Positions 61,114-64,000 of a DNA stretch of 64,000 bases are shown piece after piece (within the stretch, counting starts at the first letter, position 1; the number at the start of each line of letters is the position of its first letter). The notes under the pieces are model-generated. The model was not told the DNA's origin. It saw only the letters and a list, made by a program, of their open reading frames with translations, and searched no databases. This stretch comes from Clostridiaceae bacterium (GTDB lineage: Bacteria; Bacillota; Clostridia; Lachnospirales; Lachnospiraceae). A program made the translations under genes and the position numbers. The DNA lies in the NCBI GenBank assembly GCA_910575435.1, contig CAJTGI010000009.1:95516-159515 (forward strand). The letters are read 5' to 3'.

Positions 61114-62259
61114 ATGATAGGCGAAATGACGAGGGAGGTTGTGGAGGCTAACACGCCTTCCCCTGCGAAGCAGAAAACTACGGCGGGAAGTAGGAATACA
61201 GGGACGAGGAAGGCATCCCAGGCCCAGAGTCCGGCCGCGGTTTACAGGGCTTCTCGGACCAATGCCCCCGGCGGGGCGGAGAACCCCCATCAGATGGGAA
61301 TGCAGGAGGCGGGTCAGGGAGCGAATGCCCAGTATACCGTCAGCCAGCAGAAGAGCAATGTATCTGCCCAGTACAGAGAGGCCATTGCCAAAGAGCAGGC
61401 ATATTGGCTGGAATTGAAAAAGAAGGAGCAGGAGAAGAAGCAGCAGGAAGAAGAGGCTAGCGGAAAAAAGGAGGACGAGGAAAAGAAGAATGGCTTTGGC
61501 GAGGTGGATGAACTGCAGCGCCAGTTGGATTCCTTGAAGATCATGCTGGACAGATGGAAGGAATATCGGGAGAAGATGCGGAAGAAGGAGAAGAATAAGC
61601 CTAAGAAGAAGGTGAATTACAGTTATAACCGTGTCTCCACAACCATCAGCCGGGCGAAGAGCTCTACCCAGGCTTCAGCGGCATTGAGCACTGCTTCTTC
61701 TAACTTGAGCATGGTAAAGCGCATGTCTGCTTCCGGCCAGTATGAAAAGAAGGATATTGAACTGGCCTTGGCCCATGCCCAGCGGATGGTGCGTACCGCC
61801 AGGAAAAAGTATGTGAATATCAAGTTCGAGGTTCAGATGAAGAATCGGAATAAATCGAAGGAGAGCCATAAGAAGCAGCAGGTGGCACAAGTGCGACGCC
61901 CACCCAGGAAGTATAAGGCGAAGAAGGAACTGGAGCGGTTGAAGACCCAGCTAAAGACCCAGGAGAGCCAGGAGAAGAATAAGAACAGGCGCACGGAGGA
62001 GATGGAGCTGATGATGGCAGATATGCAATATATCCGCCGCAAGATTCAGTTGCTGCAGAGTGAGACGGACGGCCAGGAGTACAGCAATCCCTTCTCTGCG
62101 GATCAGGGCGTGGCTGGCGAGGATATGATGTCCACGGTGGCGAATATGGAGAGCCTGAATATGGCAGAGACTGCCATGAACGCGGAGGCCAGCGCAGAGG
62201 CAGCCGCATCTGCGCCATCTGGCGGGGAGTCTGTGGCGGCACCCTCTGGGGGACAGTAG
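61114..62259 (+). CDS. Lys/Glu-rich coiled-coil protein, unknown function
   Basis: A 381-residue protein starting MIGEMTREVVEANTP behind AAGGAGG; a longer frame to 61018 lacks a site and overlaps a hairpin region. No signal peptide or membrane segment. The N-terminal 75 residues are Gln/Ala/Thr-rich and disordered-looking. Then follow long charged helices (KKKEQEKKQQEEEASGKKED, DELQRQLDSLKIMLDRWKEY) and basic stretches (KKEKNKPKKK), a Ser-rich middle, a second coiled coil (KAKKELERLKTQLKTQES, EMELMMADMQYIRRKIQLL) and an Ala/Gly/Ser-rich tail. It may be a structural or nucleic-acid-binding protein. A good terminator follows at 62384. Confidence 0.75.
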   Translation: MIGEMTREVVEANTPSPAKQKTTAGSRNTGTRKASQAQSPAAVYRASRTNAPGGAENPHQMGMQEAGQGANAQYTVSQQKSNVSAQYREAIAKEQAYWLELKKKEQEKKQQEEEASGKKEDEEKKNGFGEVDELQRQLDSLKIMLDRWKEYREKMRKKEKNKPKKKVNYSYNRVSTTISRAKSSTQASAALSTASSNLSMVKRMSASGQYEKKDIELALAHAQRMVRTARKKYVNIKFEVQMKNRNKSKESHKKQQVAQVRRPPRKYKAKKELERLKTQLKTQESQEKNKNRRTEEMELMMADMQYIRRKIQLLQSETDGQEYSNPFSADQGVAGEDMMSTVANMESLNMAETAMNAEASAEAAASAPSGGESVAAPSGGQ

Positions 62260-62383
62260 GCAGCAGATTGTCTTATTGAGGCAGAACTAAGGCGGGTAAC
62301 ATCTGCTGATGCGTTGAATATGGAAAATCTGGCAGGACTGTAATTGATTGTAGAGTTGTTTCGGGCAGTGAATGAGTAGGGAA

Positions 62384-62424
62384 ATGACCGTATTGTGCGG
62401 TAAGCATGATACGGTCATTTTTTT
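62384..62424 (+). terminator. Rho-independent terminator
   Basis: ATGACCGTAT (62384-62393) pairs with ATACGGTCAT (62409-62418) over 10 bp, followed by a run of seven T. It ends the preceding transcript 125 bp after its stop; 62425-62756 shows no other signal. Confidence 0.9.
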
Positions 62425-62756
62425 GACTTTCCCCATTTTCTGAAACCCGATCACCCAAATGCCCCTGTCCGGCATGCGGACACAGGTTTTGGGAAAATGT
62501 GCAGACAGTGAGTGTAACGAACTTACTCTTTGGTATTTTTAAGCCATGAGAAATTTTTCTGAAAAATCTGATAAATCCCTTTTAATTTCACACCCTAATC
62601 TGTTATATTAATCATGCAAAAATACTCAAATGTTTGGTTATTTGTCGTGATTTAATTATAACATTTGTATAGTTTTTTTGCATTTGACAATATCATTTCT
62701 TATTTTTGAGGAAGATCAGTTGTGCAAAAGATGGGGAAAGTCAAATGAAAAATCTG

Positions 62757-62784
62757 TTGCATTTTCTCTGAATTCTGCTATACT
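62757..62784 (+). promoter_or_regulatory. Promoter of the type III toxin-antitoxin locus
   Basis: TTGCAT (62757-62762), a 16-bp spacer, and TGC-TATACT with the -10 at 62779-62784 (extended -10). Transcription would start at about 62791, at the first antitoxin repeat. Confidence 0.88.
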
Positions 62785-62794
62785 ATGATTAGAA

Positions 62795-62942
62795 GTAAAT
62801 GTTTGCCGTTTGTTGTGCGACGGGGTATAAGAAGCATGACTGCTATTTTTGCCACTTGCCGATGGTGTGGGGTATAAATAATTCGGTATGTAAATGATTG
62901 CCACTTGCTATACAGGTGGGATATAAGTAGTATAGTTCGTAG
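62795..62942 (+). ncRNA. Type III antitoxin RNA repeats (ToxI/CptI-like)
   Basis: About three tandem repeats of 46-49 nt begin at TTTGCC (62802), TTTGCC (62848) and ATTGCC (62897), each with a GGGGTATAA-like box downstream (62822, 62869, 62917). A stem in each is conserved by covariation: CCGT (62806-62809) pairs with ACGG (62820-62823) in the first, while CCAC pairs with GTGG in the second (62852/62867) and third (62901/62916). This is the architecture of type III antitoxins, RNA pseudoknots cut from a repeat precursor by the toxin and then bound to neutralise it. The terminator after the third repeat limits toxin expression. Confidence 0.88.
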
Positions 62943-62974
62943 AAATCCCCATCAATTTTGGTGGGGATTTTTTT
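62943..62974 (+). terminator. Attenuating terminator between antitoxin RNA and toxin
   Basis: AAATCCCCATC (62943-62953) pairs with GGTGGGGATTT (62960-62970), then TTTT. Read-through is needed to reach the toxin, the arrangement seen in type III systems. Confidence 0.9.
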
Positions 62975-62988
62975 CATAAGGAGAAGTT

Positions 62989-63468
62989 ATGGAAGTAAAG
63001 CAAGGATACTCTTATCATATCAAAAATGTGTTTTTTGAGTTGGTAAAGGATAAATACCTTATGAGTAATAAGGAAGACGGTAATTATCGTCCGCATTTTT
63101 TGGCAATTCAAGATAATAAAAATAAGGAACTGTACTGGATGATTCCAATTAGTTCTCAAGTTGAGAAGTATAAGAAAATTATCGTAAAGAAAGTGAAACG
63201 ATACGGCAAATGCAATACAATTATTATAGGAAAATTTGCTGGGAGAGAAAATGCTTTCTTGATTCAGAACGCATTTCCTATTATAAGCAGCTATCTTGAC
63301 CATGTGCATACGATTGAAAATAAACCTGTTACGATACATAGCGAATTAGAAAGGGAGTTGTCTGTTAATTTGCGGGAGGTATTGGCAATGTATCGGCGGG
63401 GCATTCGATTGATTTTTTCGGATATTGAAGGTATACAGAGGAAGATGGAAGAAGAATTAGCGAAGTAA
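62989..63468 (+). CDS. Type III toxin-antitoxin endoribonuclease toxin (ToxN/AbiQ/CptN-like)
   Basis: A 159-residue protein that reads like a ToxN/AbiQ-family endoribonuclease, closest to the CptN branch found in Clostridia: GYSYHIKNVFFELVKDKYL, then NYRPHFLAIQDN (33-43) and the active-site-region motif YWMIPISSQVEKYKKI (49-64), followed by the helical tail SELERELSVNLREVLAMYRRG. The toxin cuts its own antitoxin RNA into repeats and cellular mRNA; type III systems also act as abortive-infection phage defence. The start follows AAGGAGAAG. It is separated from its antitoxin repeats by the terminator only. Confidence 0.88.
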   Translation: MEVKQGYSYHIKNVFFELVKDKYLMSNKEDGNYRPHFLAIQDNKNKELYWMIPISSQVEKYKKIIVKKVKRYGKCNTIIIGKFAGRENAFLIQNAFPIISSYLDHVHTIENKPVTIHSELERELSVNLREVLAMYRRGIRLIFSDIEGIQRKMEEELAK

Positions 63469-63537
63469 CTTACTCATATGTGATTGATATAGAAAAATGG
63501 TTGACGTTTTAGTATAGAACATTAGGAGGAATTTAGT

Positions 63538-63900
63538 GTGGCTTATACGGTTAGGTCTTCTGAACGGTTACGACCATCAGCAGCAGATACTGAGACAAAA
63601 GCATTATTATATCTTATGAATTTAAGGGAAGATAGTGAAGAAATTTACTATTTTGTGGTAGATTTTTTTAACGATTTAACTGGAATGACTAAGATGTCGG
63701 ACAAATTATGGGATTTGCAATCTAAAGGGGACAAACATCCTTCTCCATATATGATAGGAACAGAGTTGGTAACATTATACAAAAATTTTGTTAGCGAGTT
63801 TGAATTTGCATATTATATTGTTTTTTTGGGTGGTGTTACAAGTTCGTTTGTAAACGGTAAATCACAAGTACCTCGACCAGTTACCAAATCTTTGAGATAA
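63538..63900 (+). CDS. Possible truncated restriction-endonuclease-like (Cap4/DUF4297-like) protein
   Basis: A 120-residue protein from a GTG with AGGAGG 8 nt upstream. The sequence has an acidic and aromatic-rich start (EEIYYFVVDFFNDLTGM) and WDLQSKGDKHPSP, where D-x-Q-x-K resembles the core of a PD-(D/E)XK nuclease as in Cap4/DUF4297 proteins. It ends after GGVTSSFVNGKSQ, earlier than such nucleases would, so it may be frameshifted or truncated near its end. I am not certain of the family. It follows the type III system and could be part of the same island. Confidence 0.5.
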   Translation: MAYTVRSSERLRPSAADTETKALLYLMNLREDSEEIYYFVVDFFNDLTGMTKMSDKLWDLQSKGDKHPSPYMIGTELVTLYKNFVSEFEFAYYIVFLGGVTSSFVNGKSQVPRPVTKSLR

Positions 63901-63970
63901 TAGCCTAACCATTATAAAAAGTCCAAAAAGTTTAAAACTTAACTTTTTAGACCGGATTCAGGAGGTGGCT

Positions 63971-64000
63971 ATGGGATCGAAAACCAGTTTAGCAGCAAAG
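63971..64000 (+). CDS. Start of an unidentified gene, cut by the window
   Basis: Ten codons (MGSKTSLAAK) starting at the ATG at 63971, 5 nt after AGGAGG. The product cannot be identified from so short a piece. Confidence 0.6.
   Translation, partial: MGSKTSLAAK

Noticed and set aside
63481..63530. Promoter TTGACG near 63501 for the last complete ORF
   Set aside because: The only -10-like TATAGA is 6 bp after it, too close for a sigma-A promoter.

Overview
The window looks like a chromosomal segment of a Clostridia bacterium, most likely Lachnospiraceae. The grounds are AddA/AddB-type recombination genes, strong GGAGG ribosome-binding sites, DUF1848, C_GCAxxG_C_C and AAA/PD-(D/E)XK proteins, a CotJC-type spore-coat remnant and a Wadjet operon with a DUF5716-type JetA. 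Housekeeping blocks of moderate GC alternate with AT-rich accessory patches (1-3 kb, 13-15 kb, 55.8-58.4 kb, 62.4-64 kb) that hold most of the broken genes and the defence-type genes.

Layout: 0.1-3 kb has a broken GNAT gene, three membrane-anchored extracytoplasmic proteins and a truncated metzincin. 3.2-11.4 kb carries addB, addA and a DUF1848 gene. 11.5-15.4 kb holds an AAA/PD-(D/E)XK protein, a decayed gene and an Rpn-type nuclease gene split by a small palindromic insertion. 15.4-22.5 kb has an alpha/beta hydrolase, nadE, an M56-like membrane protein with a degenerate zinc motif, an Rrf2 regulator and a second broken Rpn gene. 22.6-27.5 kb encodes two fused ABC ATPase/FtsX-type permeases. 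27.9-36.2 kb has nth, a chemoreceptor, a redox protein, an AraC regulator, a DUF4352 lipoprotein, a dGTPase-like HD protein, trmO and a MotA/MotB-like pair. 36.4-38.9 kb has a 5'-truncated cotJC directly abutting a large serine recombinase. 39-40.7 kb holds a second AAA/PD-(D/E)XK gene flanked by a 63-bp direct repeat.

41.5-49.3 kb is a complete Wadjet operon in the order jetD-jetA-jetB-jetC, followed by a GGDEF remnant and two near-identical XRE regulators. 50.6-55 kb has a dockerin remnant, tRNA-Lys, a Uma2-type protein, two PLP aminotransferases (the second hisC) separated by 38-bp tandem repeats, and a YafQ-type toxin-antitoxin pair. A five-tRNA operon (Pro, Gly, Arg, His, Gln) lies at 55.27-55.75 kb.

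The most interesting unit follows the tRNAs: an AT-rich three-gene operon (55935-58434) encoding an ImmA/IrrE-type M78 metallopeptidase, a protein that fuses a class III nucleotide-cyclase-like domain to a C-terminal Nudix-like domain, and a small membrane protein resembling the Pycsar effector PycTM (DUF5706). I read it as a Pycsar-like cyclic-nucleotide defence system with an added peptidase and Nudix module. After metG and a Lys/Glu-rich coiled-coil protein, the right end has a type III toxin-antitoxin locus of the ToxN/CptN class, with promoter, about three 46-49-nt antitoxin RNA repeats showing a compensatory stem change, terminator and toxin gene. It is followed by a short unknown ORF and the first ten codons of another gene. 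Wadjet, the Pycsar-like operon, the type III TA and the YafQ TA together make the right half of the window rich in defence functions. All calls are from reading the sequence; no database search was run.
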